From positions 46,238 through 110,237 of the forward strand of contig CAYNUG010000001.1 in assembly GCA_964400545.1 (NCBI GenBank): a DNA stretch of 64,000 nt. The letters are read 5' to 3'. Shown here piece after piece: positions 31,461 to 40,406 of this stretch. Numbering within the stretch: position 1 is the stretch's first letter; the number at the start of each line of letters is the position of its first letter. Both the position numbers and the translations under genes were made by a program. Source of the stretch: UBA647 sp964400545 (GTDB taxonomy: Bacteria > Acidobacteriota > Aminicenantia > UBA2199). Under the pieces are notes generated by a model that made no database searches, was not told the DNA's origin, and was given only the letters and a program-made list of their open reading frames with translations.

Positions 31461-33788
31461 ATGAAAATAATAAAGAGAATAATTCTTGGTATGATCATTC
31501 TGATCGCTGTTTCACTACTTGTATTGTTTATATTTTTAAACGGAACGAAACCAGTGACCTCAGGTACATTCAGTATTTCACCGGAAGAAATAAGTGGGAA
31601 AATAACTATCCAGAGAGACAAATGGGGTGTCCCGAATATTGAAGCCGAAAATACGGAAGATATGTTCTGGGCTATGGGTTTTGTACATGCATCTGACAGA
31701 CTCTTCCAGATGGATCTTATCAGAAGATCTGCAACAGGAAGACTTTCCGAAGTGTTCGGAAAGATCGCACTCGAATCAGATAAATCCCAAAAGAACCTGT
31801 TGATAGAGGAAAGTATTGAAAGATCTCTGAAACTGATAGACCAGAAATCAAGGAAAGTTCTCAAAGATTATTGCAGAGGCGTAAATTATTATATGAAAAA
31901 ATTCTCCCTCCCACCTGAATTCAAATTACTTGGATACACACCCGAGCCATGGAAGGTCAGAGATATACTGGCAGTTTTTAAAAGGATGGAGATCATACTT
32001 GCCGGATCCGGAGGAGAACTCTACAATATGAAGATATATTCAGCTCTTGGTAAAGAAAAAGCCGGAGAACTACTGACGGGATCACACGGATCTACCATTA
32101 TCAATCGCAATGAATTTAAAAACTTTACGGACAGCAGTATGCTTACTGAAGATTATAAAAGAGAGATTGAAAATCGTGAAAAACTTATCGGTAGCAACAA
32201 CTGGGTGATATCGGGAAGCAGAACAGCGAGCGGAAAACCTATCTTGTGTAATGACCCTCACCTCTCAAATGTTTTTCCTTCATATTTTTATCAGCTGAAA
32301 TTAAGATCCGGAGATATCGAACTCTCTGGAAATTCGATCGCGGGATCACCATTGATCATCATAGGGAAAAACACTAATCTGAGTTGGGGTGTCACAAATG
32401 TCGGGACAGATGTCATTGACTATTATCTGCTTAAGACCGAACCCGGTGACGAGTCCTTTTATTATCTCGATGGTAAAAAAACAAAATTTGAATCGATCGA
32501 AAAAAGGATAAAGATCAAAGGGGCAGATGATTTCATTCATAAGATCCGGATCTCGAAATTCGGTCCCGTTACAAAGATCGGAAATGAATTTATAGCACGG
32601 CATTCTATAAATGAATATCCTTCAACTATTATTGAAGCTATCTACGAAATGAATTTTTCTAAAAACATTGATGACTTTTTAAGTGCTTTAAGAAAATGGA
32701 CATCTCCGGCCCAAAACTTTGTTTTTGCCGATAATAAAGGAAATATCGGATACTATCCTACCGGACTTATTCCCATCAGGGCAAAGGGAGACGGTTCTAT
32801 CCCTCTATCGGGAGAAAGCATTGGCAACCTTTGGCACGGCTTTTACAAGGAAACGGAGAAGCCATATGTGCTAAATCCTGAAAAAGGTTTTATGGCAACA
32901 GCAAACAACAGGGTGCTTCCCGAAGAAAGTTTACCTATATTTTCAAAAAACTGGTTTCCTCCTTTCAGAGCAGACAGGATCACAGAATTGCTTAGCACAC
33001 AGAAGAAACTGACCGTTGAAGACAACATTGCTTTTCAGACAGATTCTTTTCTTAAGAGCGGAGAATTCCTTGTCAATATTATAAAAAAGCATGTTCCGGT
33101 CTCTACTGGAGCTATCTTTGTTCTTGATAAATTAAAACAATGGGATCTTAAAGCAGAGTCAGGAATCGAGCCACTCCTCTTTTACAGATTTGAGAAATTC
33201 CTCTCCGATAGAATCTTTATAGACGAATTTGATGATGACGAATCCCGCTCACTGATCTCTCGCTCATGGATTTATCGTCTCCTCAATTATCCGGAGGGGA
33301 ACTATGATCATAATGTTCTGGACAGATGGTCTGATGACAGAGGAACTGGGAAAACTGAAACATTTTCCGACATGATCGAAGAAGGACTTACCCTTACTTA
33401 CAAAGATTATCTGTCAAGGAAAGAGAAAGGTAGTCAGGAATGGACCAACATTCATACTCTGACCTACAATCATCCTCTGGGGTCTGTCTTTCCCCTGAAA
33501 TATTTCCTGAACAGAGGCCCTTACAACATGAAGGGGGGAAAAGATTGTATAAGAATAGCAACTTTCAGGAACAGAACCGATTTTAATACCGTCCATCTTT
33601 CAACTTTCAGGATGATTATCGATATGAATGACGATTCCAATTCGAGGATGATTAATTCTTCCGGACAAAGCGGTCATTTCATGAGCAGATTTTATGACGA
33701 TCAGATCAGTTTGTACACTGCAGGGAAGTACAGACTAATGAATAATCCTCCGGAAAATAAATACAAAATAGAGATAATTCCCGAATGA
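31461..33788 (+). CDS. Penicillin acylase family protein (peptidase S45, Ntn-hydrolase)
   Basis: Self-processing N-terminal-nucleophile amidohydrolase acting on N-acyl compounds such as acyl-homoserine lactones or beta-lactams. A signal anchor covers residues 7-27, IQRDKWGVPNIEAEN opens the alpha-chain region with the AMGFVHASDRLFQMDL helix, and the new N-terminal Ser after autocleavage is in LIGSNNWVISGSRT, followed by NDPHLS. 775 residues is standard. It is a single gene, convergent with dtd two bases away. The true substrate is unknown. Confidence 0.9.
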   Translation: MKIIKRIILGMIILIAVSLLVLFIFLNGTKPVTSGTFSISPEEISGKITIQRDKWGVPNIEAENTEDMFWAMGFVHASDRLFQMDLIRRSATGRLSEVFGKIALESDKSQKNLLIEESIERSLKLIDQKSRKVLKDYCRGVNYYMKKFSLPPEFKLLGYTPEPWKVRDILAVFKRMEIILAGSGGELYNMKIYSALGKEKAGELLTGSHGSTIINRNEFKNFTDSSMLTEDYKREIENREKLIGSNNWVISGSRTASGKPILCNDPHLSNVFPSYFYQLKLRSGDIELSGNSIAGSPLIIIGKNTNLSWGVTNVGTDVIDYYLLKTEPGDESFYYLDGKKTKFESIEKRIKIKGADDFIHKIRISKFGPVTKIGNEFIARHSINEYPSTIIEAIYEMNFSKNIDDFLSALRKWTSPAQNFVFADNKGNIGYYPTGLIPIRAKGDGSIPLSGESIGNLWHGFYKETEKPYVLNPEKGFMATANNRVLPEESLPIFSKNWFPPFRADRITELLSTQKKLTVEDNIAFQTDSFLKSGEFLVNIIKKHVPVSTGAIFVLDKLKQWDLKAESGIEPLLFYRFEKFLSDRIFIDEFDDDESRSLISRSWIYRLLNYPEGNYDHNVLDRWSDDRGTGKTETFSDMIEEGLTLTYKDYLSRKEKGSQEWTNIHTLTYNHPLGSVFPLKYFLNRGPYNMKGGKDCIRIATFRNRTDFNTVHLSTFRMIIDMNDDSNSRMINSSGQSGHFMSRFYDDQISLYTAGKYRLMNNPPENKYKIEIIPE

Positions 33789-33790
33789 TC

Positions 33791-34243
33791 TCAATAAGTA
33801 TTGAAATTCTTTTCTAATATAAAGGTAACCGGCCCATCATTTGTTGAAGCTACATCCATCATTGCACCAAAAACACCTTTCTCCACGATTATCCGCTCTG
33901 CCATTTTATCACAGAAAAAGTTGTAAAGTTCTTCAGCTTTTTCAGGTTCAAGCGCATTTGAAAAATCTGGTCTACGCCCTTTTTTAACAAATGATGCCAA
34001 TGTAAATTGGGATACAGATAAAATTGCCCCACCATCAATATCCAGGACAGACTTTCCCATTTTCCCTTCTTCATCCGGAAAGATACGGAGATTTAAGATC
34101 TTATCCGATAAAAATTCTATTTCCCTTTCGGTATCGCTCTTCTCCATTCCTGCATATACGAGTAAACCTTTACCGATCTTTCCAACTATTTGCAAGTCCA
34201 CTTTTACATTAGCCGAGCTTACTCTCTGAACTACTATCCTCAA
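33791..34243 (-). CDS. dtd: D-aminoacyl-tRNA deacylase
   Basis: Removes D-amino acids from mischarged tRNA. VVQRVSSANV, the catalytic SVSQFTL motif and the C-terminal NDGPVTF with the cross-subunit GxFGAMM segment are present; 150 residues. Its ATG overlaps the stop of the upstream membrane protein gene. It is the last gene of the argS operon. Confidence 0.95.
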   Translation of the reverse strand: MRIVVQRVSSANVKVDLQIVGKIGKGLLVYAGMEKSDTEREIEFLSDKILNLRIFPDEEGKMGKSVLDIDGGAILSVSQFTLASFVKKGRRPDFSNALEPEKAEELYNFFCDKMAERIIVEKGVFGAMMDVASTNDGPVTFILEKNFNTY

Positions 34244-34947
34244 TTTTTCTCCCCATTATTTGTGGAGTGTTTCTTTTCAAGTTTTACAGAGCTCAGGTAA
34301 ACTGGTCTTTTTAAGAGAGGAGAATCCATATCTATGATCTCGGATCCTTTATGAATAAAACTTTCACCCCCGGGATCATTATCCTTAAGAGAAAGGCGTT
34401 CAGATATTACATTAAATTTGTAATAAATGCCTGATCTTTCCGCACTAATACTATTAATAATGAAAAAATATCCTGGACCCGGAAATAATCTGATAAACTC
34501 TGCACCATATCTGAACCCGGCAGAAAAGCTCATATCTATTCTCTCCGATTTGACTCTCCCGAACCGGCTTGCAGGAAAGACAGGATTAACTGTATCCGCA
34601 TCATCTTCCCCAGTTGTGATCTTAAGACCTCTGATTCCAGCCTTTTCCCCAATCTTTTTCATTACCTTTCGTAATATGGGATCATTTTCTTTATCTTCAG
34701 AAATAAGTCTTCCTGAGAATTCCCGCTCGGCATCCCTGAACAGAAGTGACTCGCGCTCGTCCCCAAAGATAAACACTGACTTTTCTGTATAGGCTGTTTT
34801 TATTCTTAAATTATATTCTTTTATGTCCCTTTTAAGTCTATTCACCTTTTTAACAGATGGAAATATATATATCCATAGATAGACAATAAGAAGGGAAATA
34901 ACGAATAGGATGAAAGAGAATGTCTCGAGTAGTTTTTTTCTTTTCAT
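34240..34947 (-). CDS. Single-pass membrane protein, possibly PilO-like
   Basis: Not firmly recognised. 235 residues: a membrane segment at about 10-31, a helix likely to form a coiled coil (32-52) and then a mostly beta/alpha soluble part outside the cytoplasm. The layout and its pairing with the similar shorter gene upstream recall PilN/PilO of type IV pili or the GspL/GspM pair of type II secretion. No pilus ATPase or secretin is in the window. Overlaps both neighbours by four bases. Confidence 0.6.
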   Translation of the reverse strand: MKRKKLLETFSFILFVISLLIVYLWIYIFPSVKKVNRLKRDIKEYNLRIKTAYTEKSVFIFGDERESLLFRDAEREFSGRLISEDKENDPILRKVMKKIGEKAGIRGLKITTGEDDADTVNPVFPASRFGRVKSERIDMSFSAGFRYGAEFIRLFPGPGYFFIINSISAERSGIYYKFNVISERLSLKDNDPGGESFIHKGSEIIDMDSPLLKRPVYLSSVKLEKKHSTNNGEKN

Positions 34948-35417
34948 TCTGTAGAGACCTCCCCTTTGATAACAAATATATTCTTCCGCTCGCCGGAGAT
35001 CGTCTTTGACAGAATGAATGCTCCTCCGGAACTCTCCAATTTATCTGTCAGGTCCACAAGGTTTCTCGCTTTTCCGAATATCCCTTTTATCTCAAAATCA
35101 AACGCACCTATTCGGCTTTTTATTGAAATATTGGTAAAACTGAGCTTCCGGTTATCCATCCTTATCAGGACATTAAGAAAACAGGATACGGATGAGTTGA
35201 GATATCCCGGCCAATTCAATAAAAAAACCTTTGTGAAATAATCGGCTCTCTTTTTTTTTAAATCCTGAATTCTTGCCTGGTTCTCATTTATAGTGTTCAA
35301 TTCCGATACCAGTTCATGAAGTTCCCTGCCATATTGTCCCTTTTTATGCTCAAATGAGATAAATCCCATTCCTGTTACAAGTATTACTAATATAATAGAG
35401 GCGATCCTTAATTTCAT
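34944..35417 (-). CDS. Single-pass membrane protein, possibly PilN/PilO-like
   Basis: 157 residues with one N-terminal membrane segment (4-22), a helical region (30-60) and a small C-terminal domain containing LSFTNISIKSRIGAFDFEIKG, which resembles the ferredoxin-like fold of PilN/GspL. It lies 9 bases after argS and overlaps the next gene. Function is inferred from general shape only. Confidence 0.55.
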   Translation of the reverse strand: MKLRIASIILVILVTGMGFISFEHKKGQYGRELHELVSELNTINENQARIQDLKKKRADYFTKVFLLNWPGYLNSSVSCFLNVLIRMDNRKLSFTNISIKSRIGAFDFEIKGIFGKARNLVDLTDKLESSGGAFILSKTISGERKNIFVIKGEVSTE

Positions 35418-35426
35418 CTTCTTACC

Positions 35427-37334
35427 TTACATTCTCTCAGGAACAGGAATTCCCATTATTTCAAAAAGTGTGGATAAATTTTCTCTGAAGAGGATCAAAA
35501 GTACAATTCTCAAATCCTTCAGGTCCTTGTTCTTCTCGGAAACAACAGGATATTGATGATAATACTGATTCAACTTCTGGCAAAGCTGATAAGAATGGCT
35601 GGAGATCAATGAAATTTCCCTCTTCTCAACTGCATGGTCCAAAAGTATTTCAATTACCGAAATATGAATGATAATATCAAAATAAAGTTCTGACTCCGCC
35701 TTGCTCAGGATCTCCGTATCGGGAATATCCTTCATTATCTTAGGCCAATCCAGTTTCCTGAAAATACTATTAACCCTTGCTATCGTATACTGCATATAAG
35801 GCCCTGTATCTCCTTCAAAAGATAATGCATCATCAAAATCGAACGAAATTACAGAATTCGAATTGAACTTTATCATATAGTAACGCAAAGCTCCTACGGC
35901 AATATCTTTTGCGATGGAGTTGACCAGATCACTGTTCAGATCAGGATTCCTTTTCAATATCTCCAATCTCGATTTTTCGATCAATTTATCGATCAGCTCC
36001 TCACCACTGACAGCTATCCCTTTTCTTCCTGAGACTTCAATATACGATCTTTTTTTTTCATCATCTGACAAGTCAAATCCCATATCTTCTACACATCCTG
36101 GTGTTAATGCAACCATTTCATAAGAGAAATGGACATATTCTTTCTTCTTCTCCTTAATACTAAGCGGTTCAATAACCTCTTCTGAAATTATTTTCTGAAG
36201 ATAGGACTGTCTCACATCAATGACAGTAAATATCCGATCTCCATTACCGTAATTTACATCAAGAGCACCATCAGCAATACCAGAAATATGAATGAAGTCT
36301 CCATTATCATATTCGTAAAATTTTCTGAAATAAAAATTTTTACCCAGAAGGCCTACTTTCCACAATGCATAAGCAATATCCTTCCCGATATATGTCGAAG
36401 TACCATTTGATCTAATTACGATCTTTTCTATATTCTCTCCTCTAAACTTTATGACCCAACATCCTGATTTCTCCGGATCTTTAGAGAGATACATTATCTT
36501 TTTTTCTTTGAGAATTCTCGAGGCCTCATCGAACAACTTAAGTTCAATGATATCACTTTCCCTGACTATACTATTGTATCTGATATTCAGTCTGTTCATC
36601 AGCTCTATATGGTCTTTAACAATAGTTTCAGAAATATAAGAACTTACCGAATAATAGGGCTCATCCTTATCCTCTATTTTTTTATGCACCAGATTTCTAG
36701 ATTCACCGTTTCTTTCATATTCCGATATCTTTTCACTATAATACGGATATCTTTTCCACAGGAATAAAGGAAGATCAATGATAGCCCTAATATCCTCATC
36801 ACTCTTTCCATCATGCTCCATTAATCCCCAGACCACATCAGCAACCTGGATCCCGGTATCATCAAGATAATTCTGGACCTCTACATCATATCCGAGAAAA
36901 TCAAGGGATCTGGCCAGGGTATCACCCAGGCTCGAATTCCGGATATGACCGATATGTGCAGATTTGTTCGGATTAATACTCGTGTGTTCTACAATAACCT
37001 TGACTCCATTCTTTTTCGGAGTTTCTTCCCGTTTCTTAAGTAAATGATGAAGAAATCCCTTCCTGTTCAAAGTGAAATTCAGAAAACCTCCGCCCTCTAT
37101 CTTTATATTTGAAACTGCAGGGATCTTTCCTGAGAATTTTTCAACCAGATTTTTCCCTATCAGGAAAGGTTTCTCTCCTGTCTTTTTAGCAAGAACAAAA
37201 GGAATTGTCGTGGATATATCCCCGAATTTTCTCAGAGGAGGAACTGAAAATTGTATATCATTCAGTTCAATATCGAAGTCTGTTTTAAGTTCATTAAATA
37301 ATATATTTCTGAGCTCATTTTGAATTGTTATCAT
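35427..37334 (-). CDS. argS: Arginyl-tRNA synthetase
   Basis: Charges tRNA-Arg. The N-terminal Add-1 domain, VEHTSINPNKSAHIGHIRNS (HIGH motif), the YLDDTGIQVADVVWG segment, the SGRKG variant of KMSKS and the DALRA anticodon-binding C terminus ending PERM are present; 635 residues. SD GAGGG lies close to the ATG. It is followed by the two PilN/PilO-like genes and dtd. Confidence 0.96.
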   Translation of the reverse strand: MITIQNELRNILFNELKTDFDIELNDIQFSVPPLRKFGDISTTIPFVLAKKTGEKPFLIGKNLVEKFSGKIPAVSNIKIEGGGFLNFTLNRKGFLHHLLKKREETPKKNGVKVIVEHTSINPNKSAHIGHIRNSSLGDTLARSLDFLGYDVEVQNYLDDTGIQVADVVWGLMEHDGKSDEDIRAIIDLPLFLWKRYPYYSEKISEYERNGESRNLVHKKIEDKDEPYYSVSSYISETIVKDHIELMNRLNIRYNSIVRESDIIELKLFDEASRILKEKKIMYLSKDPEKSGCWVIKFRGENIEKIVIRSNGTSTYIGKDIAYALWKVGLLGKNFYFRKFYEYDNGDFIHISGIADGALDVNYGNGDRIFTVIDVRQSYLQKIISEEVIEPLSIKEKKKEYVHFSYEMVALTPGCVEDMGFDLSDDEKKRSYIEVSGRKGIAVSGEELIDKLIEKSRLEILKRNPDLNSDLVNSIAKDIAVGALRYYMIKFNSNSVISFDFDDALSFEGDTGPYMQYTIARVNSIFRKLDWPKIMKDIPDTEILSKAESELYFDIIIHISVIEILLDHAVEKREISLISSHSYQLCQKLNQYYHQYPVVSEKNKDLKDLRIVLLILFRENLSTLFEIMGIPVPERM

Positions 37335-37404
37335 CTTTCCCTCATTCCCTGTCCGGTCTGAGAAATTATATCATCTATTTTCTGTTAATCAAAGAGATTT
37401 AAAT

Positions 37405-37427
37405 GGGGACGCAAAGTCACCGGTTCT
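37405..37427 (+). repeat. REP-like fragment starting GGGGACGC
   Basis: A GGGGAC-initiated, GC-richer stretch with AAGTCACCGGTTCT in the 285-base spacer between argS and the HD gene. AAGTCACCG also occurs at about 24209, in the spacer upstream of cdd. Relation to the GGGGACAGGCACTTTT unit is tentative. Nothing else was recognised in this spacer. Confidence 0.35.
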
Positions 37428-37619
37428 ATAGAGAGTGTAAGTACCGGATCTCCTGACTTTATCACACTCACTCAAACCTTTTACCAAAGAAAGACGGGGG
37501 GATTGAAGGAATAAATGAGATAAGAGATCATGATTCTGATAAAAAGTTCGATAATTTTCATTTACTTTTAGGCATGGTTTTTATAGAATTCAATTTTAAT
37601 TGTTATCAAGGAGTCTTAA

Positions 37620-38165
37620 ATGACAAAAGAAGTAGAAATTTTATGGCCCGAGCTTAATTGGATAGGAGATGGAGAAATAAGAGAGAAGACCGCAAAGACA
37701 TGGGAACTTGCACTTGAAAGATCTGCACTAACCGCCAAAGATCTTAATACGATCCCCTTCACACTTCTCGTTCCCGATCTAAAAGTTACTTTCATGGCAC
37801 ATAAAAGAGCTGTTGTACATATAGCACTTGCCAGCGGAAAAAAGATTAATGAGTTCTTCAAGGATGATCTTCCCGTTAACTTGGATGTCCTTATTTCCGG
37901 AGCAATCCTTGCAGATGTAGGCAAATTGCTTGAATATGAGCTTAAGGACGGAAAAGCAGTTCAGGGTAGCTACGGGAAATATCTTCGCCACCCTTTCTCC
38001 GGAGTATCACTTGCAGAAGAAGCAGGATTGCCTCCGGAGATCTGCCATATCATCGCAACTCACGCCGGTGAAGGAAATATGGTGAAAAGATCTACCGAAT
38101 CATATATCGTTCATCATGCTGATTTTATGACATTTCTCCCCTTCAAAGATGGTTTGAAAATTTGA
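37620..38165 (+). CDS. HD-domain protein, metal site degenerate
   Basis: 181-residue HD-fold phosphohydrolase-like protein. The first His is H61 in AHKRAVVHIAL, but the HD dyad reads AILADVGKLLEY, with Ala98 in place of the His before D99. Further His residues are H124, H148 and the HH pair at 165-166. The loss suggests altered metal binding or no hydrolase activity. RBS AAGGAG precedes the ATG. Substrate unknown. Confidence 0.75.
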   Translation: MTKEVEILWPELNWIGDGEIREKTAKTWELALERSALTAKDLNTIPFTLLVPDLKVTFMAHKRAVVHIALASGKKINEFFKDDLPVNLDVLISGAILADVGKLLEYELKDGKAVQGSYGKYLRHPFSGVSLAEEAGLPPEICHIIATHAGEGNMVKRSTESYIVHHADFMTFLPFKDGLKI

Positions 38166-38212
38166 TATTTTAAAAGAAAGTTCCCGGACATTGAAAAAAA
38201 TGAAACGAAAAT

Positions 38213-38229
38213 GAGAACCGTCCCCAATT
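38213..38229 (-). repeat. REP-like fragment (GGGGACGGTTCTC)
   Basis: The minus-strand string AATTGGGGACGGTTCTC in the 75-base gap before 38241 belongs to the same GGGGAC-type class of spacer sequences as the GGGGACAGGCACTTTT unit. Confidence 0.4.
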
Positions 38230-38240
38230 CAGGTTTCAGT

Positions 38241-39443
38241 TTAGAATACAGATCTGATCATGTAGAGAAATTTCCCGAAGGTTTCCATTTTCTTTCTGAA
38301 CTCTTTTTTTGAATAGAGTTTCTCCGCAAAAACAATAACTTTGTTAGCTGACCTTATCCTGTTCATCTTTTCTTTGACCATTAATGCTATATATCCCCTT
38401 TCGGAGACAAATGCTGGTGAATCCATGATGATAATAAAGCGTGATGTACTTTCTGTGAACATTATAGATTTTGCAGAATAATTTTCCCCCGGTGTCTCAT
38501 CAATCACCTTCAAATCTGCCAATTCTATCGATCCTGAATCTGAATTGAGCAGGTCTGTCAGCCATGTATGATCCCCCCCTTTCCCCGGATCGGGAAAGAC
38601 CAGGAACTGAAGTTTGAAGAAACTTCTTCTCCTTACGGTAATATTTTTATATGTACCCTTATCATCAGGATCGAAGACATCCCTCTCTACCCAGCTGAAT
38701 GAAAACTTTCTAAGTTCAGTTGATATACTGAAAAGATCCTTTATTGAGTTTATATGCTGCATGGGAGATATATCGCCAACAGGTTCAAGAGCCTTTGAAA
38801 AAAATGCTATTTCTTTCCCGGGTGAAAAGATGTCCGACTTTTTAACCAGCATATCTGCATATATGACGATTGGTATGGTCTGATAATTCTCTGCAGCTTC
38901 ATTATTTATGAGGTTATAACTATTAAGATCTATCAATGAGATGAGATCATCAGAAGTAAAATTTATACTCCTAGCAATAATATCTTCTTCTGCTGATCTT
39001 ATCAGGAATAGTGCCAGATAAATATCAAACTTTTCTTCTGCAGGTATTTCCGAATCTTTAAATATATCTACAGCCCTGTTGATATCTCGGAATCTATACT
39101 TCAATGCTCTCCCTGTCTCAGAAGCATATCTCCCCTTTAATGCCGATCTTAACTCACTTTCAAGTTCTTCAGCAGGTATCAGATTAATAGATCTATCACC
39201 AGTATTAATTTCATTAAAATATTTTTTTAAAATCTCACGTAATCCGAAGAATTCATTTTCAGCCTTATTCTCATTTTCTATCTTTATTCCAAGATCTGAT
39301 CTCTCTATTTTCTTTTTAACCGGGATCTTCTTTTCCTCGTCTTTTTGTCCTGACGGAAAAAAAATATAGAGGAGAAATACAACAGTCACTAAAGCCATGA
39401 ATATAAGTAGTACTGAGTCTCTGTTCTTTTTACTCTTAAACAT
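38241..39443 (-). CDS. Hypothetical protein with N-terminal membrane anchor
   Basis: Not recognised. 400 residues: a membrane segment at 12-29, a Lys/Glu-rich linker (32-62), a helical region to about 165 and a C-terminal alpha/beta part with FFKLQFLVFPD and RFIIIMDSPAFVSERGYIALMVKEKM. Most of the protein would lie outside the cytoplasm. It is a single gene with a promoter directly upstream and no RBS. Confidence 0.7.
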   Translation of the reverse strand: MFKSKKNRDSVLLIFMALVTVVFLLYIFFPSGQKDEEKKIPVKKKIERSDLGIKIENENKAENEFFGLREILKKYFNEINTGDRSINLIPAEELESELRSALKGRYASETGRALKYRFRDINRAVDIFKDSEIPAEEKFDIYLALFLIRSAEEDIIARSINFTSDDLISLIDLNSYNLINNEAAENYQTIPIVIYADMLVKKSDIFSPGKEIAFFSKALEPVGDISPMQHINSIKDLFSISTELRKFSFSWVERDVFDPDDKGTYKNITVRRRSFFKLQFLVFPDPGKGGDHTWLTDLLNSDSGSIELADLKVIDETPGENYSAKSIMFTESTSRFIIIMDSPAFVSERGYIALMVKEKMNRIRSANKVIVFAEKLYSKKEFRKKMETFGKFLYMIRSVF

Positions 39444-39451
39444 CTAAAAAA

Positions 39452-39480
39452 TGTATACAACAACAACAGCAAAAATTCAA
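39452..39480 (-). promoter_or_regulatory. Promoter of the 39443 gene, probably leaderless
   Basis: Minus strand TTGAAT (39475-39480), 17 bases, TATACA (39452-39457), 8 bases before the ATG at 39443. Confidence 0.5.
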
Positions 39481-39512
39481 ATCATTCGGACAATTAAGAA
39501 TCTTTATCTGTT

Positions 39513-39542
39513 TTGTCAGGAATATCCTCCTTCTGATATAAT
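39513..39542 (+). promoter_or_regulatory. Promoter of the family 2 glycosyltransferase
   Basis: TTGTCA (39513-39518), 18 bases, perfect TATAAT (39537-39542), 26 bases before the ATG, with AGGAGAAATC as RBS. Confidence 0.6.
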
Positions 39543-39568
39543 ACTAATATTAAATAGGAGAAATCTGA

Positions 39569-40396
39569 ATGGCAAATAAACTTTCCGTACTAATTCCATG
39601 CAAGGATGAGGAAGATAATATTTCTTTCTGCATTGAAAGTGTTCTTCCTATAGCCGATGAAATATTAATTGCAGATTCCGGATCGTCCGACAGAACGATG
39701 GATATTGCTCGTAAATATAAGTGCAGAATAATAGAAAGAGAATATATAAATTCGGCAAATTTCAAGAACTGGGCTATTCCTCAGGCAACACATGGATGGG
39801 TCCTCATTGTTGATTCTGATGAAAGGGTCTCTCCCGAACTGGCATCAGAAATATCCGAAACACTTCAGAATGATACTCCTGAGTTTGACGGATACTTTAT
39901 TAAGAGAAGAAATTATATTTTTGGAAAACTTGTAAAAAGGAGCGGTTGGGGAACAGAGAGCGTTCTGAGGCTGTTTAGACGCGATCTGTCAAAATATAAG
40001 GATATGCGTGTTCATTCTGAAGTCGTGGTCAGCTCTGGCAAAGTCGGAAAACTTAAAGAAAAATTTGAACACTATACTTACTGGAACTTTTCCCAGATCA
40101 TGAAAACATACGATATGTATACAACCTGGGCTGCAGAGGACATGAGAGACAAAGGGGTCAAAGCGGGATTCATCAACATGACATTCACACCTGCATGGAG
40201 ATTCTTCAGGCAGTACATTCTGCAAAGAGGTTTTTTAGATGGTATTCCCGGATTGGTAGTTTCAGGGTTGTCAATGTATTATGTATTTCTCAAATATGCA
40301 AAATTGTGGAAGATGAAGCATGGCCTGACAAGACCATCACCTCCGGATATCGAAAAGATGGAGGACAGATATTTACACTTAAAGAAGAACATATAA
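39569..40396 (+). CDS. Family 2 glycosyltransferase (WaaE/LPS-core type)
   Basis: GT-A-fold transferase that probably adds a sugar to lipopolysaccharide or a similar glycan. LSVLIPCKDEEDNI begins the nucleotide-binding domain, ADSGSSDRTMDIA follows, and the DxD-type site is VDSDERV; the RVHSEVV segment and the C-terminal HYTYWNFSQIMKTYDMYTTWAA and RFFRQYILQRGFLDG match the WaaE/KdtX-like subfamily. 275 residues. It is transcribed alone. Confidence 0.86.
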   Translation: MANKLSVLIPCKDEEDNISFCIESVLPIADEILIADSGSSDRTMDIARKYKCRIIEREYINSANFKNWAIPQATHGWVLIVDSDERVSPELASEISETLQNDTPEFDGYFIKRRNYIFGKLVKRSGWGTESVLRLFRRDLSKYKDMRVHSEVVVSSGKVGKLKEKFEHYTYWNFSQIMKTYDMYTTWAAEDMRDKGVKAGFINMTFTPAWRFFRQYILQRGFLDGIPGLVVSGLSMYYVFLKYAKLWKMKHGLTRPSPPDIEKMEDRYLHLKKNI

Positions 40397-40406
40397 AAAC
40401 CGGAGA

